A stretch of DNA of 64,000 nucleotides from Paenibacillus tianmuensis (lineage in GTDB: Bacteria; Bacillota; Bacilli; Paenibacillales; NBRC-103111). The DNA lies in assembly GCF_900100345.1 (NCBI RefSeq), contig NZ_FMTT01000001.1, positions 271,505-335,504 on the forward strand, read 5' to 3'. A model generated the notes under the pieces. That model was not told where the DNA came from. It was given only the letters and a program-made list of their open reading frames with translations, and ran no database searches. The position numbers and the translations under genes are program-made. Below, piece by piece: positions 24,492 through 33,478 of the stretch. The first letter of the stretch is position 1, and each line of letters starts with the position of its first letter.

Positions 24492-24742
24492 ATTTTGCTA
24501 ATCGCTGTTGTGTTTGTTAACTTATGAATAGAGTAACCATTCAACATAAACTGAACAATACTATCGTTAAATTTTACTTCGGAGCCTTCTTCAAATGTAA
24601 ACTTATATGCTTCTACAGGATTGTCGGTGTGTTTAAGATTGCGCATTAGCTCGAATATGGCATGAACCGGGTCAACAAATAGGTAGCCTCGATCAGGATG
24701 ATACAGTAAATAATTCACGCTTTGCTCAATAATCTTATGCAT
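24482..24742 (-). CDS. Hypothetical protein (86 aa)
   Basis: MHKIIEQSVNYLLYHPDRGY, then LFVDPVHAIFELMRNLKHTD and a C-terminal strand part (VQFMLNGYSIHKLTN). Soluble. GGAG stands 12 bases before the ATG. A terminator overlaps its stop. No family recognised; base composition is as A+T-rich as its surroundings. Confidence 0.6.
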   Translation of the reverse strand: MHKIIEQSVNYLLYHPDRGYLFVDPVHAIFELMRNLKHTDNPVEAYKFTFEEGSEVKFNDSIVQFMLNGYSIHKLTNTTAISKINE

Positions 24743-25067
24743 TTTTACTCACTCGCTCCAATCAATAAGCAATTTGTTTTTTGCGGTAAGAAATGAAAAC
24801 AGAAAGAGTATATCACAATTTTTGGAATTGGTCATTAGACATTTTGATGATTATTACATTAGTACGCAATAAATTCATCATTTTACGAAAAAAAGACGAT
24901 TTTTTTGGGGCATTGTAACAAACAAGCCGCCTAATTAAGGATCTCCTCCGAATTATCGTACCCCAAGTAGTAAACCTACCTTCTGCGGCCGATTAATGTT
25001 CATTTTTTGTTTAGATCGCCCTTGTATATTAACTTAGGTCTTAATTATACGGGAGAGGAGGAAAAAG
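24743..25067. other. A+T-rich divergent promoter region
   Basis: 325 bases between the divergent 86-aa gene and the aquaporin gene. TTGTAT followed by an AATTATAC-type -10 stands about 25 bases before the aquaporin ribosome site. No gene or known RNA element seen. Confidence 0.4.
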
Positions 25068-25757
25068 ATGTATCCATCATGGAAGAAATATGCGGCCGAA
25101 TTCATCGGTACTTTGGTACTCGTACTGATCGGCTGCGGAAGTGCAGCTACGGCAGGTGGCGAGTTGGGTTATCTTGGAATCGCCTTCGCATTTGGTCTGT
25201 CCATCGTTGCGATGGCTTATGTGATCGGTCCGATCTCAGGATGCCATATTAATCCTGCGGTTTCGTTGGCAATGCTCATATGCGGGAAAATGCCCGGTAA
25301 GGATTTCCTGGGTTATGTGATTGCTCAGACAGCCGGAGCCGTTACGGGTTCGGCGCTGCTGTACGCGATTATCCAATCAACAGGCAAGTCCGTATCCAGC
25401 CTGGGGCAGAACGGATTCGGCGAAGGGTACGGGATCGGGATAACGGGGACGATGGCATTCATCGTGGAAATCGTTTTGACGTTCATCTTCATTTACACCA
25501 TTCTGGGAGTCACGTCCGATGCTGCCAATAGTCATGTTGCAGGTCTTGTTATCGGCTTGTCGTTAGTGCTGGTTCACATTTTGGGCATCGGCCTTACGGG
25601 CACTTCCGTTAATCCGGCTAGAAGCTTCGGACCGGCAGTCATATTGGGCGGGGAAGCCTTAGCGGAACTATGGGTATTTATTGTGGCTCCTCTTATCGGA
25701 GCGGTGCTGGCCGCCATTGTGTACAGGCGGTTGAATGTCAACAACACAGAGGCGTGA
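25068..25757 (+). CDS. aqpZ: Aquaporin (AqpZ-like MIP channel)
   Basis: 229 residues, six membrane helices and two half-helices. The two selectivity motifs are CHINPAVSL (~61) and SVNPARSFGPA (~181). It begins SWKKYAAEFIGTLVLVLIGCGS, the classic MIP start. It passes water (AqpZ branch) rather than glycerol, judging by the short loops and the HINPA context. GGAGAGGAGG precedes the ATG. Followed by its own terminator; no glycerol kinase nearby, which agrees with a water channel. Confidence 0.93.
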   Translation: MYPSWKKYAAEFIGTLVLVLIGCGSAATAGGELGYLGIAFAFGLSIVAMAYVIGPISGCHINPAVSLAMLICGKMPGKDFLGYVIAQTAGAVTGSALLYAIIQSTGKSVSSLGQNGFGEGYGIGITGTMAFIVEIVLTFIFIYTILGVTSDAANSHVAGLVIGLSLVLVHILGIGLTGTSVNPARSFGPAVILGGEALAELWVFIVAPLIGAVLAAIVYRRLNVNNTEA

Positions 25758-25764
25758 TTTAAAT

Positions 25765-25800
25765 TGAATCCCCCCTCCGATCCAAGGCAGGGGGGATTTG
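25765..25800 (+). terminator. Terminator of the aquaporin gene
   Basis: Ten-base perfect stem AATCCCCCCT / AGGGGGGATT with a 12-base loop, followed by a short T-run. Confidence 0.8.
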
Positions 25801-25858
25801 GCGTTTCATTCTTGGCAGTTCTATAATAAAGGCTGGGGGCAAGAGTGAGGAGCAACGA

Positions 25859-26326
25859 ATGGCGAAGGGGGAGGAGTCATTGAAAGTGAGAATTTTGGAT
25901 GTGAATTATATTATTGACGGGAAACTATCCGTTACATCAACGAAAATGTTTTATGAACAACGAAATAAAGACGAAATGCGGAGCATTCATTATGAAGTTC
26001 AACTGAATAATCAGCGCTTTAGATCTAAGGCATCCGATGTAACCGAATTCGCAATTAAAAACTTACAGAAAGAACTTCCAACCAATATTAGCATCGCTTG
26101 CTGCCAATCTTGCAGACATGGCAACTTCTGTCCGTATGGCGATGATGATGATGAAGTCTACTGCCTAAAAGATAAGAAACCTAACAGTAAAGGGGATGTC
26201 GTTGAACTATTCTCAACACAGGATAAATCTATGAAATCAAGAAGCCGAAAACTTCTTGATTTTTGCAATGATTACAAGATTATGGCCCATACCGAATATT
26301 ACACGTACAATGATTGGGGATTATGA
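25859..26326 (+). CDS. Hypothetical cysteine-cluster protein (155 aa)
   Basis: Soluble. Residues ~10-75 are strand-rich; residues ~80-102 hold a Cys cluster CC-x2-C-x5-C-x9-C (ACCQSCRHGNFCPYGDDDDE, then VYCLKDKKP), which could bind zinc or an Fe-S cluster. The acidic DDDDE insert is odd. The C-terminus is basic (SMKSRSRKLLDF). GAGGAG precedes the ATG. A+T-rich relative to the core genes. I do not recognise the family. Confidence 0.6.
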   Translation: MAKGEESLKVRILDVNYIIDGKLSVTSTKMFYEQRNKDEMRSIHYEVQLNNQRFRSKASDVTEFAIKNLQKELPTNISIACCQSCRHGNFCPYGDDDDEVYCLKDKKPNSKGDVVELFSTQDKSMKSRSRKLLDFCNDYKIMAHTEYYTYNDWGL

Positions 26327-26440
26327 TCAATCCTAAGATCGAAAAGAAAGTTTAGTTATACCCAATAAGTATACGGAAAATGGCGACATAGCACTCTATA
26401 CTATGGAATGTACTTATTTAAATGAAATGGACTGATACAA

Positions 26441-26974
26441 GTGAATTACATCGTATTGGATTTAGAGGCTACTTGTTGGGAAAATGATCGAACGAAACAA
26501 AACGAAATCATTGAAATTGGTGCCGTTAAAATCAATGATAAACTTGAGATTGTCGATGAATTTCAAACGTTCATTAAGCCGATATTAAATCCTTGGTTAT
26601 CTGATTTTTGCAAACAACTAACCTCCATTACACAAGATGATGTGAATCAAGCGGAATATTTTCCGCAAGCCATTCAACAATTTCAAGATTGGATTGGCAA
26701 AGAAGATTATATCTTATGTTCTTGGGGTTTTTATGATAAAAGTCAACTAACGAAGGATTGTGAACTACATACGATAAGTACAAAATGGCTTGCTAATCAT
26801 ATTAGTATCAAACATCAACACGGCAAGTTGATTGGCAAAGAGCGGGGTGTGGGTATGGCAAGGGCGCTTGATATGCTTAAGCTGCCGCTAGACGGCACAC
26901 ACCATCGGGGAATAGATGATGCCCGGAATATTGCAAAGATTTTTGTAAAGACTTTTGATCAGCTGGAATTCTGA
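26441..26974 (+). CDS. DEDDh 3'-5' exonuclease (ERI1/KapD-like)
   Basis: 177 residues, a single exonuclease fold. Motif I YIVLDLEATCW (Asp and Glu), motif II region LCSWGFYDKSQL (Asp), motif III HRGIDDARNIAKI (His and Asp). These are the metal ligands and general base of DEDDh RNases/DNases such as KapD and ERI1. Start is GTG, with no clear ribosome site, so the exact start is uncertain. It lies 28 bases before an unknown gene on the same strand and is probably cotranscribed with it. A+T-rich; may be horizontally acquired. Confidence 0.85.
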   Translation: MNYIVLDLEATCWENDRTKQNEIIEIGAVKINDKLEIVDEFQTFIKPILNPWLSDFCKQLTSITQDDVNQAEYFPQAIQQFQDWIGKEDYILCSWGFYDKSQLTKDCELHTISTKWLANHISIKHQHGKLIGKERGVGMARALDMLKLPLDGTHHRGIDDARNIAKIFVKTFDQLEF

Positions 26975-27002
26975 TTACCACATTCAGAAGGGAGTTACAT
27001 TA

Positions 27003-27758
27003 TTGCGGTATGACACTGAAATTGCTTGCACATCTTATTTGACACTTCACGAACAAAAACGACGGATCAAATCGTTTTTGATAGAGTATTTCGGCGCAGC
27101 TCACTTCTTTCTTGTTGAGACGGGTTTTTCTATCACAGCTGTACAAGAGGAAACAGCTTTTTTCGAATGGATCAATGCAGGTAAACCAGATCGAACGACT
27201 AAAGAATTGTTTCATTTTAAATGGATGGAGCAACAGAAACGGAGTGGACATTTCTTATTGAAATGTAGCTTTTATAATCGATTGGAAGATAACGGCAGAC
27301 AGAAGCAATTCGAGAAAATCGTCTTACAAATGAAAGCTCATATGGAGCATCCCGCTTCGACACTTCGTATCACCCAAAAAGAAAAGATCATCGATGTACG
27401 GCAATTTCATCATCGTGCTGATGGGAAAATTGGCTATGGTTTGTACCCTTATGCTGAAGATGAGAAGGGGCATTGGCGTGAAAATTTGGGTGTTGGCTTA
27501 TGGATATATCGTGAGGACTTTCATCTATTATATGAAGGAATCAAGGAGGTATATCCGCGTAAGGAGAAAGACTTTGAGAATTTTGATGATACTGGCATGA
27601 ATTTCATTCGTAAGTCGGAATGGAAAGTGATTCTGAACCATTGGTCTAAACTAGCGATCAGTAACCCTTCCAGCGCTGAATTTATTGATTATGTAAGTCG
27701 ATGGGTGATCGCAACGCTGGAGCAGGTGGATGAAATTGCGATCGAAGGAAATTTGTAA
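27003..27758 (+). CDS. Unknown protein paired with the exonuclease
   Basis: 251 residues from TTG 27003, which has GGGAG 8 bases upstream; the frame also allows ATG 26955, which would overlap the exonuclease by 20 bases. Soluble: LTLHEQKRRIKSFLIEYFGA at the N-terminus, KGHWRENLGVGLWIYREDFH near 160, KSEWKVILNHWSKLAISNPS near 210. No catalytic motif seen. Base composition matches the exonuclease gene. I do not recognise it; a partner or regulator of the nuclease is possible. Confidence 0.6.
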   Translation: MRYDTEIACTSYLTLHEQKRRIKSFLIEYFGAAHFFLVETGFSITAVQEETAFFEWINAGKPDRTTKELFHFKWMEQQKRSGHFLLKCSFYNRLEDNGRQKQFEKIVLQMKAHMEHPASTLRITQKEKIIDVRQFHHRADGKIGYGLYPYAEDEKGHWRENLGVGLWIYREDFHLLYEGIKEVYPRKEKDFENFDDTGMNFIRKSEWKVILNHWSKLAISNPSSAEFIDYVSRWVIATLEQVDEIAIEGNL

Positions 27759-27855
27759 TTTGCTGATCATGCCTATGAAATTTATAAGGGAGATGCATGG
27801 GTACGGCTGAGCTTTTACTTTGCTGGCATGATTATCTAAAACTTGCTTGAAAGTA

Positions 27856-27911
27856 TGGACGGAAATGCATATTGCATGTATAATCATTTACTGATAATGA
27901 TTATCAGTATC
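27856..27911 (+). promoter_or_regulatory. Fur-controlled promoter of the siderophore uptake operon
   Basis: TGGACG (27856-27861), 17-base spacer, TATAAT (27879-27884), then a Fur box at 27893-27911 that matches the 19-base consensus at 17 positions and contains the perfect palindrome ACTGATAATGATTATCAGT. Iron-loaded Fur should sit over the start point. Confidence 0.85.
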
Positions 27912-27964
27912 ATGATTTACGAGACAAAATACTCTTCACTCCAGCAAAGATAAGGATGGTTGTC

Positions 27965-29008
27965 ATGAACGTACATACGGAGGCTGCGCCCCAATCCACA
28001 CCGAAGCTGCGGTCCCGGCCGGTAACGGCAACGATTGTTTTGTTTACGGGACTTGCTGTCTTGCTACTGGGGCTGGCCTTTTCGGTTTCCGTCGGTGCGG
28101 CGGATATCCAGCTTTCCACCGTATGGGAAGCCGTGTTTCAGTTTAATCCGGACATTACCCAGCATCAGATCATTCAAGAGCTGCGTCTTCCGCGGGCGCT
28201 CGCCGGGGCGCTCGTCGGCGCCTGCTTCGCCGTTGCGGGAGCGATTATGCAGGGGATGACCCGCAATCCGCTTGCCGATTCGGGGCTGCTCGGTTTGAAT
28301 GCGGGAGCGGGGTTCGTGCTTGCTCTCTGCTTCGCCTTTTTTCCGGGTATGCCGTTCATGCAGTTAATATTGTACTCGTTCCTCGGCGCTGCCATCGGGG
28401 CGATTATGGTGTATGGGGTCGGTTCCATGTCGAAAAACGGCCTGACGCCGGTCCGGCTCGCTCTGGCTGGCGCTGCGGTCACGGCCCTTCTTGTTGCGAT
28501 CAGTGAGGGGATCGCGATTTATTTCAACATCGGACAGGATCTCGCTTTCTGGCATGCCGGCGGGGTGGCCGGGACGAAGTGGTTCCAGCTCAAAATCATG
28601 ACTCCATGGATCATTGCCGCTCTGATCGCTGCCTTGCTGCTCTCCCGGTCCATTACGCTGCTGAGTCTTGGCGATGAAGTGGCAACGGGGCTGGGCCAGC
28701 GTACAGGTTGGGTGAAGCTGGCTTGCGCTATTGTCGTGCTGGTGCTTGCAGGCACGGCCGTCTCCGCAGTCGGCGCAGTCGGCTTTGTCGGGCTCGTCAT
28801 TCCGCATATTGCCCGGTCGCTGGTCGGCGTCGACTACCGCTGGATTATTCCTTGCTCGGCGGTGCTCGGTAGCTTGCTCATGGTCATTGCCGACATCGGG
28901 GCGAGAATGATCAATCCGCCCTATGAGACGCCGATCGGCACATTGATCGCCTTGATCGGGGTTCCGTTCTTCCTTTACTTGGCGCGCAAGCAGAGGAGGG
29001 AACTGTAG
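27965..29008 (+). CDS. FecCD-family iron-siderophore permease subunit 1
   Basis: 347 residues, about ten membrane helices. Carries FecCD motifs ELRLPRALAGALVGACFAVA, GAIMQGMTRNPLADSGLLGL and GAVGFVGLVIPHIARSLVGV. It forms one half of the membrane channel for ferric siderophore import. I chose ATG 27965 (NVHTEAAP) because AAGGATGG precedes it; ATG 27956 has no spacing for a site. The stop is immediately followed by the start of subunit 2, so the two are made together. Controlled by the Fur box upstream. Confidence 0.93.
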   Translation: MNVHTEAAPQSTPKLRSRPVTATIVLFTGLAVLLLGLAFSVSVGAADIQLSTVWEAVFQFNPDITQHQIIQELRLPRALAGALVGACFAVAGAIMQGMTRNPLADSGLLGLNAGAGFVLALCFAFFPGMPFMQLILYSFLGAAIGAIMVYGVGSMSKNGLTPVRLALAGAAVTALLVAISEGIAIYFNIGQDLAFWHAGGVAGTKWFQLKIMTPWIIAALIAALLLSRSITLLSLGDEVATGLGQRTGWVKLACAIVVLVLAGTAVSAVGAVGFVGLVIPHIARSLVGVDYRWIIPCSAVLGSLLMVIADIGARMINPPYETPIGTLIALIGVPFFLYLARKQRREL

Positions 29009-30040
29009 ATGGAAGCAGTGAAAATGGGAGCGACGGAACGCCGCAAAAAAATTCAGGCCATTACGGTTTTATCTGTTCTGGGCGTGCTGATTGTGCTTGC
29101 TTTTCTTGTCAGCATGAACACCGGATACACCCGGCTGTCGCCGCTCGATGTCATCCGAACGCTGTTCGGTGCGGGTACGGCGAAGCAGGAGCTCATTTTG
29201 TTTGATTTCCGGCTTCCCCGCATCGTCATCTCGGTGCTGATCGGCGCGGGCCTTGCCGTTTCGGGGTGTATTTTACAGGGGCTGTCCCGCAATGCGCTGG
29301 CCGATCCGGGCATTCTGGGGATCAATGCCGGCGCAGGCTTGATGGTCGTGCTCTTTATTTCGTTTTTCCCGTCGAAGACGGCAGCGCCGGTTTTATTACT
29401 GCCGATTCTTGCTTTCGTCGGGGCAGGCATCACCGCGGCCATCATTTACGGACTGGCCTACAAGAAGCACGAAGGCTTGTCGCCGACAAGAATGGTTCTT
29501 ACCGGGATTGCCGTCGCAGCAGGCATCAGCGCCTTAATGGTGGTGCTGACGCTGCGGTTGAACCCGCAAAATTACCAATTCGTCGCCGTCTGGCTGGCGG
29601 GAAGCATCTGGGGTTCGAACTGGAAGTTTGTCACCTCTCTTCTGCCGTGGCTGATCGTGCTGCTGCCTTATGTGTTTTACAAAGCCAGAGTACTTAATGT
29701 GATCAATCTCGGGGAACAGATGGCGACCGGCTTGGGCGCTCCCGTTGAGAAGGAACGGCTCGGCCTGCTTGCCGCTTCCGTCGGGATTGCCGGCGCTTGC
29801 GTCGCGGTAGGGGGAGGCATCGGCTTTGTAGGCTTGCTTGGTCCGCATCTGGCCCGGCGTCTGATCGGTCCGAGGCACGAAATACTGCTTCCGGCCTCGG
29901 CCTTGGTCGGCGGCCTGCTGATGATCGTCGCCGATACGATTGCACGAGTCATTATTCAGCCTACGGAGATTCCTACCGGAATTGTCGTCGCGATCATCGG
30001 TGCACCGTATTTTCTTTACTTGCTTGCGAGAGCAAGATAA
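29009..30040 (+). CDS. FecCD-family iron-siderophore permease subunit 2
   Basis: 343 residues, about ten helices: FDFRLPRIVISVLIGAGLAV, GCILQGLSRNALADPGILGI, GIGFVGLLGPHLARRLIGP. Partner of subunit 1 in a heterodimeric channel. GAGGAGGG is inside the end of the preceding gene, and the ATG abuts its TAG. An ATPase (FhuC/YusV type) is needed to power it and is not in this operon. Confidence 0.93.
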   Translation: MEAVKMGATERRKKIQAITVLSVLGVLIVLAFLVSMNTGYTRLSPLDVIRTLFGAGTAKQELILFDFRLPRIVISVLIGAGLAVSGCILQGLSRNALADPGILGINAGAGLMVVLFISFFPSKTAAPVLLLPILAFVGAGITAAIIYGLAYKKHEGLSPTRMVLTGIAVAAGISALMVVLTLRLNPQNYQFVAVWLAGSIWGSNWKFVTSLLPWLIVLLPYVFYKARVLNVINLGEQMATGLGAPVEKERLGLLAASVGIAGACVAVGGGIGFVGLLGPHLARRLIGPRHEILLPASALVGGLLMIVADTIARVIIQPTEIPTGIVVAIIGAPYFLYLLARAR

Positions 30041-30082
30041 ATCGAATGTACCCAAGTAGTGGTTTGGAGGAGAGTCGTTCCG

Positions 30083-31045
30083 ATGAGAAAATCAAAGTTT
30101 ACCTGCATCGCCGTGTTTTTACTAATCCTGATCGTGATCGCAGGCTGCGGGTCCAATTCACCCGATGCCAAGCAGGCCGCTTCCACCGATAGTTCCGGCG
30201 CGAAACCGGCGGCGGAGCGCGTCTACAAGCACGCGATGGGCGAGGCGAAAATTCCCGTTAAGCCGGAAAAGGTCGTCACGCTCCAATATGTCAGCCAGCT
30301 CCTGTCCATTGGCGTCAAGCCTCTTGGCGGCCCGGCCAATCTCCTTAAGGATCTCGGAGAGAAAGCGGCGGTAATTGAAAATATCGGCGAAGGCGGGAAG
30401 TACAATTTCGAAAAAATATTGGAGCTCCAGCCGGAGTTAATCATCACCGGGGACGTCGAACAGGAGACGTACGATAAATTGTCCAAAATCGCTCCGACGG
30501 TCGTCGTTCCGTGGATGAATCACGACGTGTTCGGTCATGTCAAGGTTATGGGCGATATCATGAACCGCCAGAGTGAAGCCGAAGCTTGGAGCACGGCGTT
30601 TCGTGCTAAGTTCCAAGCGGTGCGCGAGCAGCTTCAGAGCATTATCGAACCGGGAAAAACGGCGGCGATCTATAACATTCGCCCGAAGGAAATCTACGTG
30701 TACGGTGTACGGAATTTCGGCTTCACCATCTACAAGGCGCTGGAGCTGACGCCTCCGCCACCGGTGAAGAAAGAAATCGAGAAGGACCCGAACTTCTGGG
30801 CTGTTCCGGTATCCTTGGAGCAGCTTCCGGAGTATGCCTCCGATTATTTGTTTGTGTCGACATTTGGCGATGACGATTCCAAGAAGCGGCTGGATGAAAT
30901 TTCGAAAACCGCACTATGGGCGAATCTGCCTGCCGTCAAAAACAACCGGGTATACATGTTGAATCTCGATACATGGTTCGGTTACACACCGCATGATATC
31001 GAGAAGCAGCTGCAGGAGATTGTGTCTCTGATCAAAAAGTCGTAA
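30083..31045 (+). CDS. Iron-siderophore binding lipoprotein of the uptake operon
   Basis: 320 residues. Signal peptide MRKSKFTCIAVFLLILIVI ending in lipobox VIAGC. Class III binding protein: KPEKVVTLQYVSQLLSIGVK, LELQPELIITGDVEQETYDK, KIAPTVVVPW, and a C-terminal TWFGYTPHDIEKQL. Only ~25-30% like the Fur-controlled lipoprotein at 2745 by eye, so a different siderophore is likely. ATG 30083 has GGAGGAGAG upstream. The operon ends in a terminator. Confidence 0.92.
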   Translation: MRKSKFTCIAVFLLILIVIAGCGSNSPDAKQAASTDSSGAKPAAERVYKHAMGEAKIPVKPEKVVTLQYVSQLLSIGVKPLGGPANLLKDLGEKAAVIENIGEGGKYNFEKILELQPELIITGDVEQETYDKLSKIAPTVVVPWMNHDVFGHVKVMGDIMNRQSEAEAWSTAFRAKFQAVREQLQSIIEPGKTAAIYNIRPKEIYVYGVRNFGFTIYKALELTPPPPVKKEIEKDPNFWAVPVSLEQLPEYASDYLFVSTFGDDDSKKRLDEISKTALWANLPAVKNNRVYMLNLDTWFGYTPHDIEKQLQEIVSLIKKS

Positions 31046-31060
31046 GTCTAATTCATAGGA

Positions 31061-31087
31061 AAGACCGCCGAGTCCGGCGGTCTTTTG
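31061..31087. terminator. Terminator between the siderophore operon and the GH18 gene
   Basis: Perfect stem AAGACCGCCG / CGGCGGTCTT with a 4-base loop, followed by TTG; works mainly for the plus strand. Confidence 0.85.
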
Positions 31088-31098
31088 CGTATTTGCTA

Positions 31099-33033
31099 TT
31101 ATTTCTGCTGGATCATCATATTCCATAATTCCTTCGAATCGTAGCCGAGGCGCCAAGCGGCCACGCCGGCCAATTCGTATTTTTTGGCGATGTCGATCCG
31201 CGCTTTGACGGTCCCTTCGTTTTCCAGCCAGAAGACGTTATTGAAGCCGTCCTGCTCGTACTCGACCTTGTACTGATTGAAGCGGTTGTCCCAGCTGAGC
31301 TTCGCTTGCTTGGAATTGATGAGGCCGGTCAAGTCCTTCATCAGCAGCGCGCGATTGCTGTCCAGCTTGCCGGATTTGTCGACCTTCCACTCCCGTACAT
31401 AGAACGGAATTCCCATGATCAGCTTGTCACGCGGAATGCCGTAGGACAGGAATTCCTGCACGCCTTGTTCGACCCAAGGCAGACCGGCCACGGAACCCGG
31501 TTCGGTGCTGCCTTTCCAATAATGGTCGTAGGTCATCGTGATGACGTAGTCGACGATCTGACCGAGCTTCTCGTGCTCGAACGCGGCTTTTGCATTCCAT
31601 GCGGCGCTGCCCCTGGGCAGGTCGACCGAGATGACAAGTCCTTTCTGATGGGTCGCATCCGCGATTTCCTTCATGAACGTCGTGAAGGCAGAGCGGTCCG
31701 TGCCTGCGACGCTTTCGAAGTCGATGTTCAGTCCGTCCGCTCCGATGGCGACGGCTTTATCGACCAACGCGGAAATGAACTTGCTGCGGGCCTGCGCGGA
31801 GGCAAGAAATTGCGTCGTCATCGCCGTATCGAACTGGTTGTTGACAAGCGGATGCACGGAATACCCCTGCTTCTTCAGCCAAGCGACGGTTTCTTTGTTC
31901 GAGCTGTCGGTCAAATTGCCTGAACCGTCGGCAAGCTGAAAGTAGGTGGGGGAGATAACATCCAGCCCCGAGGTGTTGCTCACCTGGCTGCGGATCGTGG
32001 CGTCGCTGGAGCTTCCGTTCCAGCCCCAGAACTGCAGATCGCGAAGGTTTTTCCAAATGCTGGACCCATCGTCGTACAGTCGAATAGAGGCGTTGGAATA
32101 GCCCATGGCGTAGGATAGAGCGCCGCCAATCGTAGAGAAGTCCGCAACCCATTTGTCTTTTTGAAACACTTGATAATACGGATAATTATTCCATATGACG
32201 CGTGCGGTGCCGTCAAGTCCTGCCGCTTCGTCATCGGTGATTCGGGTATGATCGAACTGCTTGGCGTATGCGATCGCCTCGTCAATGCTTAGGAACGAAT
32301 TCAGCAGCTTTTCGAACTGGTACACTTTATACGGTCTGACGTTGGAGTATACGACCTTGCCCGTTTCCGTGTTCACAATCTTCGAATCGCTCAAGCGAAG
32401 CGATTCGTTTATGGCATCCTCTATGTAAGCAAACTTCCAATTCTCAGCGGAGTATGTACCTTGATAGATTTGATAAATTTTGCTGCCGCTGCGCAGCTCC
32501 GTCTTGCGGCTGGCCGGAATGTTGTCCCATACCCAGCGGTGCGTGCCAAGCTCGACGATATGGGCATTGCCCCATTTTTTTGCTTCGGCGATCGCTTGGT
32601 TCAACGTTTCAAAGATCCAGGAATCCTTCGTAATATCGTCGCCTTGGTAGACGCGGTACTTCGGGTAATTGTTCCATACCCAGCCGCCGGATTGCAGGTC
32701 GCGTACGCTGGCATGTCCCCAATTGGACGCTTCGCGTATCGCCTGATCCAAGCTGGCATATTCCCATTTGGAAGAGCTGTTGCCGTTCTGGTATACCTTG
32801 TAGCGGGGGTAGTTGTGCCATACCCATTTACGGTTGCCGATCTCTTCGACGTGGCTGTCCGCGAACTGCCTGGCGTAATTTTCGGCGGACTTGTAATCGG
32901 ACGTCTCCAGCAGCATGGTGGTATCCTGATAGACGCGGAACTTGGATGTCTTGTCGGCTGCCAAAACAGAGTCCGCGGAGGAGAGGAAGAGCGTTATAAC
33001 AGACAACGTCAGCAGGGTGTTGCGCTTCAACAT
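31099..33033 (-). CDS. Secreted GH18 protein with six N-terminal repeats
   Basis: 644 residues. Signal peptide to ~25 (SSADSVLAA). Residues ~32-330 hold six ~50-residue repeats with the frame Y-x-VYQ ... A-x-x-x-A ... W-V-W-x-NYP (e.g. YKVYQNGNSSSKWEYASLDQ, then GGWVWNNYP). Residues ~340-644 are a glycoside hydrolase 18 barrel with the catalytic DGLNIDFES motif at ~433-440 and YVITMTYDHYWKG. Related YaaH/SleL and YdhD spore-cortex enzymes have LysM domains; here the repeats replace them and may bind wall or matrix. Substrate could be peptidoglycan or chitin. Start ATG with AAAGAGG upstream. Confidence 0.88.
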   Translation of the reverse strand: MLKRNTLLTLSVITLFLSSADSVLAADKTSKFRVYQDTTMLLETSDYKSAENYARQFADSHVEEIGNRKWVWHNYPRYKVYQNGNSSSKWEYASLDQAIREASNWGHASVRDLQSGGWVWNNYPKYRVYQGDDITKDSWIFETLNQAIAEAKKWGNAHIVELGTHRWVWDNIPASRKTELRSGSKIYQIYQGTYSAENWKFAYIEDAINESLRLSDSKIVNTETGKVVYSNVRPYKVYQFEKLLNSFLSIDEAIAYAKQFDHTRITDDEAAGLDGTARVIWNNYPYYQVFQKDKWVADFSTIGGALSYAMGYSNASIRLYDDGSSIWKNLRDLQFWGWNGSSSDATIRSQVSNTSGLDVISPTYFQLADGSGNLTDSSNKETVAWLKKQGYSVHPLVNNQFDTAMTTQFLASAQARSKFISALVDKAVAIGADGLNIDFESVAGTDRSAFTTFMKEIADATHQKGLVISVDLPRGSAAWNAKAAFEHEKLGQIVDYVITMTYDHYWKGSTEPGSVAGLPWVEQGVQEFLSYGIPRDKLIMGIPFYVREWKVDKSGKLDSNRALLMKDLTGLINSKQAKLSWDNRFNQYKVEYEQDGFNNVFWLENEGTVKARIDIAKKYELAGVAAWRLGYDSKELWNMMIQQK

Positions 33034-33130
33034 GCATCAGCCTCTTTCTGGTCAGTCTACTCTATTAAACGTTGGAAGAGGCTCGAAGTTGCAAGGAAAA
33101 TAATAGAATCCTGATTAGGCGGCCATTGGA

Positions 33131-33168
33131 GAAAAAAAACAACCCTCCAAGCCATGGCTTGAAGGGTC
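33131..33168 (-). terminator. Terminator of the DUF2653 operon
   Basis: Minus-strand stem CCCTTCAAGCC / GGCTTGGAGGG (one G-T pair) followed by a run of eight T. Confidence 0.85.
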
Positions 33169-33179
33169 GTTCGGAAGGT

Positions 33180-33455
33180 TCAACTGATATCGGCGACGAT
33201 TTCGTCTTCCAGCACGAGCTGGATTTGATCCCGGAACACGCGGATATTTTGCTCCTTGAGCAGGTAGCGCTCGATCGCTTCCAGCATATTGGCGGCGATC
33301 AGGATCTGGCTGCGGCCTTCGGCGTTTACTTCTGCGGAGAAGCCATGGTCCTCGTCCCACATGAGCTCCACTTCGACTTGCGACGGATGAATCTGCTTTC
33401 GTTCGGCGATATTCAGGCATATCGCATTGATAATTTCTTGTTCCGATAGTCGCAT
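33180..33455 (-). CDS. DUF2653 (YxcD-family) protein
   Basis: 91 residues: EQEIINAICLNIAERKQIHP, VEVELMWDEDHGFSAEV and LEAIERYLLKEQNIRVFRDQ. This is the compact YxcD/DUF2653 pattern, common in Bacillus and Paenibacillus, no known biochemistry. It is the second gene of a minus pair with the Tim44-like membrane protein, 23 bases after it. Followed by a terminator. Confidence 0.85.
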   Translation of the reverse strand: MRLSEQEIINAICLNIAERKQIHPSQVEVELMWDEDHGFSAEVNAEGRSQILIAANMLEAIERYLLKEQNIRVFRDQIQLVLEDEIVADIS

Positions 33456-33478
33456 ACTAATAACCTCTTTACCCTTTA

